Below, piece after piece: positions 11,098-22,351 of a stretch of 64,000 nucleotides of DNA (position 1 is its first letter; every line of letters starts with the position of its first letter). A program made the position numbers and the translations under genes. The notes beneath the pieces were generated by a model, which was not told the origin of the DNA, made no database searches, and was given only the letters and a program-made list of their open reading frames with translations. The DNA comes from Wurfbainia villosa (Eukaryota; Streptophyta; Magnoliopsida; Zingiberales; Zingiberaceae), in assembly GCA_025175895.1 (NCBI GenBank), contig CM045989.1, positions 128,291,272-128,355,271 of the forward strand, in the 5' to 3' direction.

Positions 11098-12332
11098 TGT
11101 TAGAGATCGATTGGCCGGCTAGAGGGGGGTGAATAGCCCTCTTACGTTGGGTAACGGTATTTTCTTGTCTACAATTAGATTAGCGCAAGAGGAAACAACA
11201 ATACAAGCAAATTAAACAAATAAAGACAAAGCAAAAGAAATAGACAATGCTAACACAATGTCGTAATGTGGTTCACGGCTACGCCACTAATCCACAATCC
11301 CGATTCGTCCGAGGTGAATCACTCCTTCAAAGCCAATCACTATTGGTCTCTCCTTTGCACGAAGCTAGGTGGAGCTAACCTTTACAATCAAGATCACTCT
11401 TCTTACAATAAGATTGAAGTAAAAGCAAGTAAGAAGAGTAGGGAAACATTTATGGCACTTTGTGAGAAGATTAGAGTTCAAGCATTAGCCACCCAAAGCT
11501 CCATCCCCTTCCTTTTTATAGAGGAAGAGGATTTCTTCCCGTTGACACAGGATCAGTTGACTGATGCCCTCGATCAGTCGACTGGTCCTGTAGCCGTTGC
11601 CCAATAATGACCACTTTCCATGTTGGATTCCATCCAACGGTATTGGCATCAATCGACTGATCCTACCATCAATCGACTGATGCTCGATAAGTCGAGTGCT
11701 CCGCGAAGTCGACTCCATTCTGTGCCCGTGCATAGTGCCATCAGTCGACTATCATTCTCGGCAATGATCATTGCCGATCGATCACCGATCGCCACCCATG
11801 GCGACGACAACCAAGCAAGAAACTGGTCTTATACCACCGATCGAACCATCGACTTAAGCGAGCCGATCGCCATGACATGGCGATCGTGTCTGAAAACTCA
11901 TCCGACACTTAGCCAAATGGCCAAGTTTCACCTAAGAGCTACTCCTTCCCGGGTTACATTCGCTCACTCTCATCTCTCGGAGTCCCTTGCCTTCGAAGTT
12001 CTCTTCGTTCGCGGCCACGTCCCTCGGCAGCATCAGGCGTATGGCTCTGCAATGCTCCTTCGTGTCTCTTTCCTCGAAGTCTACTTCTTCCGGCTTCACT
12101 CCAAGCTCCTCATCCGGCGGTCCCTCGGATGCTCCAAGCGCACGACTTCCGCAAAGCTATCCTTCACCGACTCAAGGACCGAATCATGAGATGTGAAACT
12201 CGCCATGGCTCCATGTGCGAATTAGTAAGTCCTGCACGACTTTAATGCACATATCAAATCAACATAACAAACTAACTTAAACCCTTTGCCACACACATCA
12301 AAACCTTATCATGGCAAGAGATTGCCCTAACA
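11098..12332 (-). repeat. Element B 5' LTR
   Basis: + strand TGTTAGAGATCG...GCCCTAACA, with clear similarity to 6801-8033. The palindrome region (11553-11750) is its most diverged part. TATA is at 11512-11521. The LTR is followed by the duplicated gtata. Confidence 0.9.
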
Positions 12333-12832
12333 GTATAGTGACAGTGCAGTGCATGGTTGAATGGTTCACATTTGTTTGATCAATGTACCGTATAGTGACA
12401 GTGCGGTGTTTGGTCGCTTTCTTTTCTGTCTGTTAGTTTAGTTTTTAGTGACTGTTTGACTACTGTGTCGTATAGTGACAGTGCGGTGTATGGTTGAATT
12501 GCTTACATTTGTTTGATCATTGTACCGTATAGTGACAATGCAATGCGTGATCACTTACTTTTGCGCATTAGGATAGTTGCTTGTTACTTGTTATTTGGTA
12601 GTTAGGTTTACTTTTTACATGTTTAATTCTCACGTTTGTTTTTGATTTTGCATTTTAATTGTTTTGATAATTATAAAAACCCCCAATATTTACTTCTGTT
12701 TAAAAACAAACGTCCAGCCATTAAGTTCGTTGGGAGATGAGCCGAGTCAGTCCTATACTGCATTAGTGTAGTTAGGGGGTTCGGTAAATAATTTTGGGAA
12801 TGGTATTGCGATAGTTAAAAATCTTTCGATCA
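12333..12832 (+). repeat. Element A 3' LTR, second part
   Basis: Resumes with gtata (the duplicated target) and GTGACAGTGC, matching 1377-1875 of the 5' LTR, and ends TCGATCA at 12832. Three further GTGACAGTGC-type units are here, one of them changed to GTGACAATGC. Confidence 0.85.
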
Positions 12833-13437
12833 ATAGTGGAGGAATAGTTTAAGGTTTTTCATAGGGATTCAGATCCTTGAGTTGATTGTGCTAGGTTTTA
12901 TAACTTTGAAGGTACTTTTGAGTACTTACCTTTGTGTTATACAGAGAAAGTAGAGATAGTTGCATACCATTTTTGGGATTAGGCCATTACTTTGTGGAAG
13001 ATGCAATAAATAATCTTCTGGGAATAACATATCACTTGGTCACGATTTTATGATGTGAGAAATTATTTTACCGTGTCATTTTCTTTGATTCATTGTCAGG
13101 GAATTCTTGAGCTTCAAGTAGGGTGATCATTCAATAAGGGGAGTACCATGCTGAGTCATTAGACTTACAGAGTTTACGCCCACCTAATAGCTCAAGAATG
13201 TTAATGGATGTCTTAAGCCACTCAGGATTTATTGGCTTACATTTGGATTAAGATGTTTGGATATTCTATCAGTTCCTACCAGTAGGCATTAGATCGAGTC
13301 ATGAGTATACAAATGAGTCTATAGCAAGTGTTTTTAAGAGTTGGAGATCGATAAGCAGACATTGCAAGTCAAATATTGGAATCAGAAGTCTTTGAATGTT
13401 GGACAAAAGTAGCAAGATCGGATTCATGGGCAGCAAG
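12833..13437 (+). mobile_element. Fragment R of an H-family gypsy element (left piece)
   Basis: This stretch aligns to the reverse complement of about 49990-50640 inside element H. For example GGTACTTTTGAGTACTTA here matches TAAGTACTCAAAAGTACC near 50474. It is therefore gag-region sequence of the same gypsy family, on the + strand. It is decayed, with no usable frame. Element F inserted at its right edge (target gcaag at 13433-13437), and the fragment resumes at 35069. Confidence 0.8.
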
Positions 13438-14920
13438 TGATGTGAGCAAAACATATAGGATTTTAGGAGTAGTTTTCGCTCACATCTCATTACATTTTAT
13501 GTTTGTTTCATGTATATTTCACTTTGTTTTGCATGCATTTCATATTTTTTTGGTGCAGAGACCTACTTTTAATACTTTTGTGTGTAGGATAGAATTTCAT
13601 GGGAAAATGGCATATTTTTGGAAAAAAAATGGAGCAATTTTTGAAGCATGGACCTTAGGGAACATGCACTGGCCATGTCCCAAGACTTAGGCATGTTTCC
13701 AAAGTGAAACAGATCAAAACGGAGGCTCCAAGAAAAGACACGACCAGACCATGTGAGAATACACAGCCGTGCATTTTTTCCATCTCAATTTCCATCTGTG
13801 ATTTCATCGGTTTTCCAGCCTAGCACATGGTCGTCTGGCGGCGCCTCGAATTCAAGGAAATAGGGTTTTTCAAGCATTTATGGAAAGCCGGAGCCACCTC
13901 TATATATAGGAAACTCATTCAAGAGGTGAGGGATCACAAGGGAGCTGCCCTAGGGCTCCCAAACCCTAGGGAGGAGGCACGATGGCTAGAACTGCACACT
14001 GAAGCCCTAAAAAGCTTCGAGAACTCGCAACGGGGAGGAGGAACGCCGCCGGAGGTCCACGCCTTACACTTCAACACCGGAGAGAAGACCACGAAAGCAT
14101 TGTAATCCTTTGTTCATACGTTTTCATTCTGATGTATTCGAACATGTACATGCTTTGTGATTCCTCCTTCATATACATGGAGTAGTTATTTCGGTTCTAG
14201 CATTAGAGAGTAGCTTGTGTGCACATTACAATGTTGGTTCATGTTAAATTCTACCATTGAGTTTAATTTGACAATTGGTAGTTATTTTTACTATATCTAT
14301 GCGTGTTTGGTTTTCTACCTGCTGTGCTTAGGTGATACGAGGGGTGACAACCCTCGTATCTAAGATTTAGGAGATTTTATACAAGGAACTAGGGGTAAAC
14401 CTGATCTCCTATAACCGTGGGTAGAAAGATGCAATCAAACCAGACACGGTTCATCGTAGGGATTGATTTGGCATCCTCATACCGTCTATCCCGTCCTTTT
14501 AGGCGGAGATAGCTCCCGGTAGATGCGGTGGCTCATTGGGAGAGTGTATGATGTCCCTTCCACAAAACCATAGTTAAACATCTAGACAACGACAATTGAC
14601 AGAATTGTTTTGTGACACACAAGCAAAACCGAAGTTCTGAAATCACTTTTGAAGACCTCGGCACACTCCCTTCCTCCTCCGTGTGACGCTGTATAGAGTA
14701 TAGTCCACCGACATCCCTCATAAGTCAAAACCTCTTAGAGTTTACGTCTGAACAATTTAAACCATTGAACATACCTATATTCGAATCCCAGTTCTTATGG
14801 GATCAATAATCTTTTATTACTTTATGACATCCATGCACTTGCAGGCGTCGAGCGTGAGTGCGCGCTTCGAGTCCTCGACGGCCTCCGTCGCGAGATTTGA
14901 GGTCGCGATCATGTGCATCA
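13438..14920 (+). repeat. Element F 5' LTR
   Basis: TGATGTGAGCAAAACATA...ATGTGCATCA, paired with 33558-35063 at roughly 90% by eye. It contains a TATA box near 13899 and sequence resembling an RNA leader after it. The frames at 13827-14105 and 14533-14721 are not conserved as genes. Confidence 0.9.
13899..13908 (+). promoter_or_regulatory. TATA box of element F LTR
   Basis: TCTATATATA in the context CACCTCTATATATAGGAAAC; the same sequence is in the 3' LTR at 34041-34050. It is conserved where flanking bases differ, so it is the likely core promoter. Confidence 0.7.
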
Positions 14921-14926
14921 TGTTTT

Positions 14927-14944
14927 TGGCGCCGTTGTCAGGGA
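14927..14944 (+). other. Element F primer binding site
   Basis: TGGCGCCGTTGTCAGGGA, six bases after the LTR end. This is the primer-site type shared by Tat and Athila gypsy lineages. Confidence 0.85.
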
Positions 14945-15093
14945 CTGATTGATTCGATATGAAATCAAAAGTGGATAGTTGGATCGGACTTAGGCTAGAT
15001 TTATTTTCTTGTTTTATTTTATTTTCTATTCAGTTTTTAGTTTTAATTAATTATATCTATCTTTCTTTAAGTTTTTTGTTTTTTTTTATTGCT

Positions 15094-15100
<7 letters not shown>

Positions 15101-15152
<52 letters not shown>
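15101..15152. repeat. (AT)n microsatellite
   Basis: About 26 AT units in the leader between F's primer site and its Gag-like frame. It produces a meaningless Tyr-Ile run in translation. Confidence 0.95.
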
Positions 15153-15156
<4 letters not shown>

Positions 15157-15213
15157 GACTCTTGCCAAGTCACTGCTATTCCTTTCCTTACCTATAATTT
15201 CCTATGTATAACG

Positions 15214-16325
15214 ATGCATGCTTTTACTCATGATTATGATCAAGTTAATGTTGTGAGTTTTGGTAATATTTATTGTGAACATTGTGGTGAAACATGGCAT
15301 AACATTAACAATTGTCCGGATATATTCGAACCTTCACAATTTAAACAAGAAGATGTCACCTACAATTACAACCAGTGGCCAGAAGATGATTCCTATTCAT
15401 ATAGTTATGACCCTAGGTACTTAAACCCTCAATATTGTCTGCATAAATCCCGACTTGAGCAGATGATGGAAGATTTCATCGAACAGAACAAGCGGCGAAC
15501 ACTGAATTCCAATGGCGGCATTCTCAGACAAAGACTCAATATTATTTCCCAAGTGAGAACGAGAGCTATGAATCACCACACGAATTTTATCCAGAATCAA
15601 GTCCCCACTTAGAAGCCTTGCTAGACAATTCTACTAGGGAAAGCAAGGAGCATAGTATACAATTTGCGGAAGAAACCAAACAACTAGAAGGTGCCTTCAA
15701 TGACTGGATTACACATAATATGGCAGAGACTCACTTTGAGTGAATGGATGAGGAAGACATAGATGCCATAGGAAGTAAAGAAGGGAAATCCATTCAATCA
15801 CCACTTGAAGAAGAAGTTGAGGATTATTTAATTGATACTTTAATTGAGGAGTGCATTACTTCAATCAAAACACCTCCTAACCTCAAGGATCTAGAAGTGC
15901 CTACCTTAACCTTCACTGAAACTTTAATTACTAATAACAAAACCCTTTTGGTGATTGATAATGATAAAATTTCATTCAACATAATAGAATCTACTAATCA
16001 ATCTTTTGGTGAGGATGTCTATGGTGAGTTAAATTATTTACAACATTTAGAATATAATAATCAAACTATTGATGATTCATTGAGACTAAGCATGTTAAAC
16101 CTCGAGTCAAGGAAAGCAGCACCCAAGTATCTTGCCCCTCCATGAGGAAGATTTAAAAGATATAGTAATGGAGGACTAAAAGGCAAGAAGCGAAAGGTGA
16201 GAAAGTATCTGGCCCCTCCACGAGCAAGATTTAAGGGATATAGCGATGGACAACCACCAGGCAAGAGGCATAAAGTGAGAAAATATCTTGCTCCCACACG
16301 AGCAAGATTCAAACACATCAAATAA
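15214..16325 (+). pseudogene. Element F Gag-like protein with zinc knuckle and C-terminal repeats
   Basis: From Met at 15214 (MHAFTHDYDQVNVVSF) the frame carries a CCHC zinc knuckle CEHCGETWHNINNC about 25 residues in. Then comes a Tyr/Ser/Asp-rich stretch, an acidic region (EEEVEDYLIDTLIEECI) and a basic tail of three 26-residue repeats ending at TAA 16323-16325. A frameshift near 15525 and in-frame TGA codons at 15741-15743 and 16143-16145 break it. The second TGA sits where the sister repeats have CGA, so it is a CpG-type transition. The knuckle near the N-terminus and the acidic-then-basic order differ from usual gypsy Gag. It may be a Gag C-terminal half retained after deletion. I do not recognise the family beyond this. 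Confidence 0.65.
16125..16325 (+). repeat. 78-bp tandem repeat coding for a basic 26-residue unit
   Basis: Units begin at 16125, 16203 and 16281, each 78 bp. They encode KYLAPPRARFKGYSDGQPPG followed by KRHKVR, with variations. The third is cut short by the stop. Because 78 is a multiple of three the repeat stays in frame. Confidence 0.85.
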
Positions 16326-16740
16326 AAGGGAGGGGTATGGTCGAGCTAAAAGACCTTAAACAAAGCGCTTCTTGGGAGGCAACCCAAGTTTAGTTTTTAG
16401 GATTTCTTTTTTATTGCATTCAATTTTTTGTAATTCGAAATTTGATTTATGGTATTTAGCATTTGTAGGTAAGGAAAGAACTTGCTAGGTAAAAACAAAA
16501 GTCAATTTATGTTTATCCGGTGAAGTGAGTGAGAGAAATCAGACCATTGTGCACCACGAGAAAAGAAACAAAGGGCCCACGGCCAGGTCATGTGTTTTCA
16601 CACGGCCGTGCCCTGACTTCTAGAGTCGTACATAGTCAAGCAGTGTGTTTTCACATGGCCATGCCCTGACTTCCAGAGGCACACACGGTCAGGCCGTGTG
16701 ATTTCACACGACCGTGTCGCGCCCCCTAGTCCAAGTTAAA
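16326..16740 (+). other. Element F spacer with CACGGCCGTG-type tandem units
   Basis: After the Gag-like stop comes AAGCGCTTCTTGGGAGGCAA, a motif I associate with the post-coding spacer of Tat/Athila-like elements. At about 16550-16730 three units of about 60 bp contain TGTGTTTTCACACGGCCGTG or variants. Related ACACGG..CGTGTG words occur in both F LTRs. No gene is seen. Confidence 0.6.
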
Positions 16741-16840
16741 AGCCTACACCTGCATCGTTTTCTTTTCCTACTTTTGAGCAGGATGCAGGTACTTTTGCCT
16801 ACGATTTCTCAGAGTTCCAATCGCGCCTCGATGACATATA
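16741..16840 (+). pseudogene. Element F second frame, first piece
   Basis: A frame including DAGTFAYDFSEFQSRLDD runs into the insertion point of element G. Its continuation is at 26792. The frame is maintained when G and one copy of its target duplication are discounted. The start is not identified, and the function is unknown. Confidence 0.5.
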
Positions 16841-17619
16841 TGTCACGCCCGCCCTTCCGGGACCCTAAATGTCCGGAGAGGCGGCGCGTGACGCGACCGT
16901 TCATACATTACATACAGCGGAAGACTTTATACATACTTCTTAATTCTCACAGTGGAAGACTTTAGACATACTTCTTAATACTTTTTTTTTTGTTTTTTCT
17001 TTTAAACATAAACATGCATTAACACATATATACATATATATATACATACTTCTTCTTCTTAGCATAGAGTATGCTTCATAGCGTGGATAGATACTTCTTC
17101 TTACTTCTTCTTTACTTCTTCTTCTTAACATAGAGCATGCATCATATATGCAGATACTTAGTGCTTAGTAAATTCATAACATCATCATCATGAGGAGACA
17201 TAAGTGAGGACATGAATAGACATCTTCATCATAGGTAAACATGTTTAGACCTAACGGATCTTCTCCACCATGCCACTACCACACACATTGGCCCCTCCTG
17301 CTGCTCCCTTTAGTTTATCCATCCCTTACCCTTATCTGCAGTACGAGGGAAAGATAAACTATAAGCACATAGGCTTAGTAAGATCCTGTCCTACTCACTA
17401 AAACCATACATTATCATTAATCATGCAAAGATTCACAACATAGAAGCAATATAACATGTAACATACTTGGTGTCATCAACTTAACATGTAGCATAAGTAA
17501 CGTAAGTGAAATATAGCATGGATCACCGTATCATCAACATAACTTGTAATGTATCTAACGTAAACATGTAAACATTCATAGCATATCATAAAGCATAACT
17601 TTCATAACATATAACTTAA

Positions 17620-18105
17620 CATTCTTGGCATATCTTTTAACATAACATGTAACTTAACAATCATGGCATATTATTTAACATAACATGTAACTTAACAATC
17701 ATGGCATATTATTTAACATAACATGTAACTTAACAATCATGGTATATCATTTAATATAACATGTTATCATTTAACATAACATGTAACTTAACAATCATGG
17801 CATATTATTTAACATAACATGTAACTTAACAATCATGGCATATTATTTAACATAACATGTAACTTAACAATCATGGCATATCATTTAACATAACATGTAA
17901 CTTAACAATCATGGCATATCATTTAACATAACATGTAACTTAACAATCATGGCATATTATTTAACATAACATGTAACTTAACAATCATGGCATATTATTT
18001 AACATAACATGTAACTTAACAATCATGGCATATTATTTAACATAACATGTAACTTAACAATCATGACATATTATTTAACATAACATGTAACTTAACCATC
18101 ATGAC
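17620..18105. repeat. 38-bp minisatellite in G 3' LTR, about 12 units
   Basis: The unit contains CATGGCATATTATTTAACAT followed by AACATGTAACTTAACAAT, with T/C alternation at one position. One unit near 17740-17780 is truncated. The other LTR has about 14 units. Confidence 0.9.
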
Positions 18106-20034
18106 ATACATATGCAAGATGCTTTTGAAAACATATATGCTAGGTACGTAAATATAAATCTCAACATATTTGGGCCCGGCATTGTACCACTTCTTCATTA
18201 TCATAGCGCGCATCCCTAAATAGGCCCGAGGTAGCAAGTCTCGAACCTAATAGGTTTCTAGGCCCGAGTCTTATTCCATCGACCTAGGGGCAATCGTCAT
18301 AGCGTAGAAGCCCATCCTAGGCCCGAGTCTTACTCCATCGACCTAAGGCATCTTGGAGCCCATCCCGTACTAGGCCCGAATCTTATTCCATCGACCTAGG
18401 GGCAATCATACATAGAAGCCCGTCCTAGGCCCGAGTCTTATTCCATCGACCTAGGGCATCTTAGGAGCCCATCCCTTCTTAGACCTTGTTAGGGTCTTGG
18501 TACAAGCCATGCAGAAGGTAAAATACTTATATGCTTACTTTACTACATGTCTTAGTAACATAGCATAGCATACTTCGTTTCATAACACATCATGCTTCAT
18601 TTCATTTACATAGCGTAGCATACTTCATTTCATACACATCATGCTTCATTTCATTAACATAGCATAGCATACTTCATTTCATACACATCATGCTTCATTT
18701 CATTTTCATAACATGGCATAATTCATTTCATACACATCAGGCTTCATTTCATTTACATAGCATGGCATACTTCATTTCATAACAACATATCCTATTTCAT
18801 TAACATAGCATGGCATCCTTTATTTCATAACAACATAACTGATTTCATTAACATAACATAGCATACAATTCATGGTATGAACTTCATTGTACCCTAAAGA
18901 GGTCAAAGGTGGCCGAATGGCCCTTATAGGCTTTTTAGGGTTTAGACCTTAATCCTAATTCAAGTGACATACATATGCATACAAATTCCATAAAATTCAT
19001 GGTATGAACTTCATTGTATCCTAAGAACCAAAGGTGGCCGAATGGTCCATGTAGGGCCTTTAGGTTTAACTTTTGACCTAATCCCCTTTTAAAACTTAAC
19101 CTCATCATATAGTTACAAAACATAGTATGAAACTTCATTGAAACCCTATAGTGGGGTTTGGCCGAATAGAACTATAGTGTTCATTAGGGTTAGCTTTTGT
19201 TCTAACCCACTTTAAGCCCTAAAATCATCATTTAGTTCCCATAATATGGCATGGAACTTCATTGAAACCCTAAAAGTAGGGTTTGGCCGAATAGAACTAT
19301 AGTGTTCATTAGGGTTAGCTTTTGTTCTAACCCACTTTAAACCCTAACATCATAATCTAGTTATAAAACATAGCATAAACATAGCATAGAGCTTCTTTGA
19401 GACCCTAGTTCATGACTTGGCCGAATGGGTCATGGAGGCCTCTAGAGTTAGATCTTTATCCTAATCCCTATAACATGCTAACATCATCACTTGCGAGCAA
19501 AAACAAGATATAACTTCAATAAAACACCAACAAAACCCATGTTGGCCGAATGGTTCATAGGGTTTCCTAGGGTTAACTTTTGACCTAATCCGTTTTAAGC
19601 CCTAACATCGTCATCTAATTACAAAAGCATGGCATACAACTTCATGGAAACCCTAGATCATATCTTGGCCGAATATAACAATATAGATTTCTTTTATAAA
19701 ACGTCAACCGAAGCTACTGCTCATGAAGTAGGGATACTTACATCCTTAGCTTTGCTTGGGGTGGGGAAGATAACCTAAAGAAGATCAACACTTAGCCTTC
19801 TCTAGCTTGGATAGGATTCGGCCAAAAGAGGGAATGTAGAGGAAAAGCCTTAGGATTTCGGTGAGAAGGGAGGAAGAAGAAGAGAGGAAGTAAACAATTT
19901 CAATCTTCCCTCTTCTTTATAAAGGGAGGAGGAAGAGAAGTTCCTCTTTTCTTTTCTATGCCTCTTCATTTACCCTTAGTCCCATTTATCTATAGTTCCC
20001 CCCCTTCCTTAATCATACAATCCTATTGGGCTTA

Positions 20035-20092
20035 TGGTTAGTGGGTACATCTATAGGGCTTGGCTATCTCTAGAGGTCTGGAGTTCAATTCC
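20035..20092 (+). other. tRNA-like A-box/B-box pair in G LTR
   Basis: TGGTTAGTGG (20035-20044) resembles a Pol III A box. AGTTCAATTCC (20082-20092) resembles a B box, 37 bp downstream. The same pair is in the other LTR near 26610-26667. I see no closed acceptor stem, so this is not called as a tRNA gene. It may be a SINE-derived or chance tRNA-like segment. Confidence 0.35.
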
Positions 20093-20247
20093 TAGGTCTT
20101 GTATCCATTTTTGGCTTATTTTCTTTTGTTTTGGAAAAAGGCCTACATAAAGCCCATTATCATCAAGCCAAAAATTCTTGTAAAATTGCTAGGAATTTTA
20201 CGGGCGTTACAATCCTTCATACCTTTAAAAAGTTTCGTCCTCGAAAC

Positions 20248-20640
20248 TTAGAACAATTGTGGGTACTTCTGCTTCATGTCCTCCTCGCGTTCCCAGGTAG
20301 CTTCCTCGTACCGTTGATTCTGCCACAGGACCTTTACTAAGGGCACCTCTTTGTTCCTTAGCCTCTTGATTTCTCGGTCTAGTATTTGGATAGGCCGACT
20401 TTCAATACTTAGGTCCTCTTGAACTTGTACTGTTTGTGGCTCGATCACTTGGTCTGTACTGGAAATGCATTTCTTGAGCACAGAGACATGGAACACGTTG
20501 TGAATAGCCGACATCTCTTGAGGCAGCTCTAGCTTGTAAGCTACATTGCCAATCCTCTGCGATATCGGATACGGTCCCACGTAACGTGGACTCAGTTTAC
20601 CCTTCTTTCCGAACCTCATTACTCCTTCATGGGGAGCCAC
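20248..20640 (-). pseudogene. Element G integrase C-terminus with chromodomain-like end
   Basis: A frame of 130 codons begins within the integrase C-terminal domain (RFGKKGKLSPRYVGPYPI, RIGNVAYKLELP, IHNVFHVSVLKKC). It ends with RNKEVPLVKVLW and EEATWEREEDMKQKYPQLF, the chromodomain-like tail of Tekay-type chromoviruses. In this clade the tail targets insertion to heterochromatin. The domain end is intact, but the frame is cut off from the catalytic core by breaks at 20641-20970. Confidence 0.85.
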
Positions 20641-20970
20641 TTTGAGGAATACTAGGTCCCCAACCTCGAATTCTAATGGTCTACGCCTCTTATCCGCATA
20701 GCTCTTTTCGACTTTGGGCGGTTTTCAATTCTCTCGGATGTTCAGTATAGCTCGGTGGTGTCATCGATGAAATCCGTCGAGTCCCATCCTCTTCTTTTCA
20801 CCACCTCGCATCAAAGATATGGGAGATCTACATTTCCTCCCGTATAGAGCCTCGAGGGTGCCATTCCAATAGTAGCTTGGTAGCTATTATTGTGTTTAAT
20901 TCGCCAAACATAAGTATCGACACCACTACCTAAATCCAGGCGGGCTCTTAACATATCTTCCAAGATTGAT

Positions 20971-21643
20971 TTACCCTTTCTGTCCGTCTGTCGGGATGGA
21001 AGGCAAGATCAACAATAGCTTTGTGCCTAAGGCCTTCTGAACGCACTCCCAGAAATGGGAAATAAAGCGACCATCTCTATCAGAAATGATGGTCTTAGGG
21101 ATTCCATGGAGTCGGATGATTTCCCTAGCATATAACTGAGCCAGTTGCTCCGTCGAATAGGTCATCTTGATTGCTAAGAAATGAGCGGACTTCGTCAATC
21201 TGTCTACAATCACCCATATAGCATCATAACCGTTTGTCGTCTTGGGCAATCCTGAGATGAAATCCATAGAAATGTCCTCTCATTTCCATTCGAACTGGAT
21301 CTAGGCCGCAGTGTTCCTCCGTGTCTTTGGTGCTCGCCTTAACCTTTGGCGTGTCGCAAGCATCGACATATCGAGCCACATCTCTTTTCATTCCAAACCA
21401 CCAAAACTTTCGTTTCAGGTCTTGGTACATCTTGGTGGTTCCAGGATGCATCGCATAAGGAGTCCCGTGAGCTTCCTCAAGTATCTCCTTCCGTAATTCT
21501 GGATCGTCGGGAATACACAAGCGATCCCTGAGGTAGAGTACTCCACTATCAGAGATCCGAAACCCATCGTCCTTTCCCTCTAGGACCTCTTGCTTGATCC
21601 ACTGAAGGCTTGGGTCACGGGCTTGCTTTTCCAAAGATATCAT
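20971..21643 (-). pseudogene. Element G integrase zinc-binding and core pieces
   Basis: Reading downward from 21643: LRDRLCIPDDPELRKEIL, then the zinc-binding motif HGTPYAMHPGTTKMYQDLKR with ACDTP where the C-x2-C pair is expected (second Cys lost through a small deletion). In another frame from 21267 is the core, MDFISGLPKTTNGYDAIWVI and KTIISDRDGRF, giving the first two catalytic Asp. The zinc region and core overlap in different frames at 21224-21267, so a frameshift separates them. The last catalytic Glu region is degraded. Confidence 0.85.
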
Positions 21644-21907
21644 CGAACGTTGCTATCGCGGGTTGAGAGCTGTCCGAAATGATTTCCACCCCGTAACGCG
21701 TAATCTCTTTTCTAAGAGTCGAGATAGCATCGAGAGGACATCAAGGTGGCGCAGACTTCTACCGAGTGCATCACCACCTTGTTAGCTTTCCTCGATGGTA
21801 AAGAATCTCGCACCATAATCCTTGATTTAGCTCGAGCCATCCGCTACTGCCTCATGTTCAGTGTCCTTCGTGAAGAAATATTTCAGACTCGTGGTCTCAG
21901 ATAGATC

Positions 21908-22213
21908 CTACATCGAGCTCCATAGAGATAATGCCTCCATGTTTTGAGAGCAAAGACCACGGCCGCTAGCTCTAAATCGTGGGTGGATAATTCCTTCGTG
22001 TTCCTTGAGTTGCCTAGAGGCGTAGGCAATGACCTTGCTATTCTCGCATAAGCATACCTCCGAGTCCCATCTTGGAAGCGCCATCAGACATGTCGGCCTT
22101 CTCATATCTGGAAGAGCAAGAATTGGAGCGCTGGTCAGTCTCCTTTTCAACTCTGTGAAACTCCTCTCGCAGGTGTCCGTCCACTCATACTTCTTGTCCT
22201 TTCTAACCGACAT
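21908..22213 (-). pseudogene. Element G RNase H fragment
   Basis: The frame reads YEWTDTCERSFTELKRRLTS, APILALPD and SKVIAYASRQLKEHEG, the RT connection and RNase H start of gypsy Pol. The usual YCDAS motif is corrupted to a Leu-Pro-rich segment, and the end is frameshifted. Upstream of 22213 there is no RT. The sequence passes within about 140 bp to the Gag-like frame, so protease and RT were lost in one or more deletions. Confidence 0.8.
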
Positions 22214-22351
22214 TGATCAACTACACCACATACATCCTATGCAATGAACTACTCACTAATTCAAGGAAATGAGCTCATCATTTCTTATTCATACTTTCTG
22301 AAAAGAAAAAATGTTAACATATAACATTCCTTATTTCTAATCGAAACAAAA

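Larger units (their letters stand above)
6801..12332 (-). mobile_element. Element B: gag-only SIRE-like Ty1/copia element
   Basis: A complete 5.5-kb element with two LTRs (1233 and 1235 bp), an initiator-Met primer site and a polypurine tract, all oriented -. The internal region is only 3.06 kb. It contains a broken SIRE-type gag and about 1.3 kb of AT-rich noncoding DNA. There is no protease, integrase, RT or RNase H trace, so mobility would need enzymes in trans. The architecture equals that of element C, so it is a family rather than a one-off deletion. Such gag-only elements are known in plants as TR-GAG. Confidence 0.9.
1..12832 (+). mobile_element. Element A: decayed Athila-like Ty3/gypsy retrotransposon
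   Basis: Two long LTR copies flank a 3.1-kb internal region. The 5' LTR is cut by the window start and ends at 1875. The 3' LTR runs from 4973 to 12832 and is split by element B. The order LTR, TGGC..GTTGCCGGGG primer site, Pol remnants, purine tract, LTR fixes the sense as +. Without the nested element the 3' LTR is about 2.3 kb. Pol shows Athila-type RT and integrase signatures, but gag and large parts of RT, RNase H and integrase are deleted. The right-hand target duplication should be atagt (12833-12837); its partner lies outside the window. A sits in the older gypsy fragment R, whose sequence resumes at 12833. Confidence 0.85.
16841..20211 (-). repeat. Element G 3' LTR
   Basis: + strand TGTCACGCCCGCC...CGGGCGTTACA. 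The TATA-like CTTTATAAAG at 19915-19924 lies about 290 bp inside the LTR in element sense. Internal repeat families: the 38-bp minisatellite (17620-18105); GGCCCGAGTCTTATTCCATC units (18220-18480); CATTTCATACACATCATGCT units (18540-18850); and units of about 70-120 bp containing GGCCGAAT and AACCCTAA-type words (18890-19680). No gene is seen. Confidence 0.92.

Noticed and set aside
14959..15213. An upstream extension of F's Gag-like frame with a Tyr-Ile run
   Set aside because: The run is translation of an (AT)n microsatellite, and the segment lies in the leader. The first plausible Met is 15214. Similar runs at 40950-41130 and 51957-52075 are also microsatellites.
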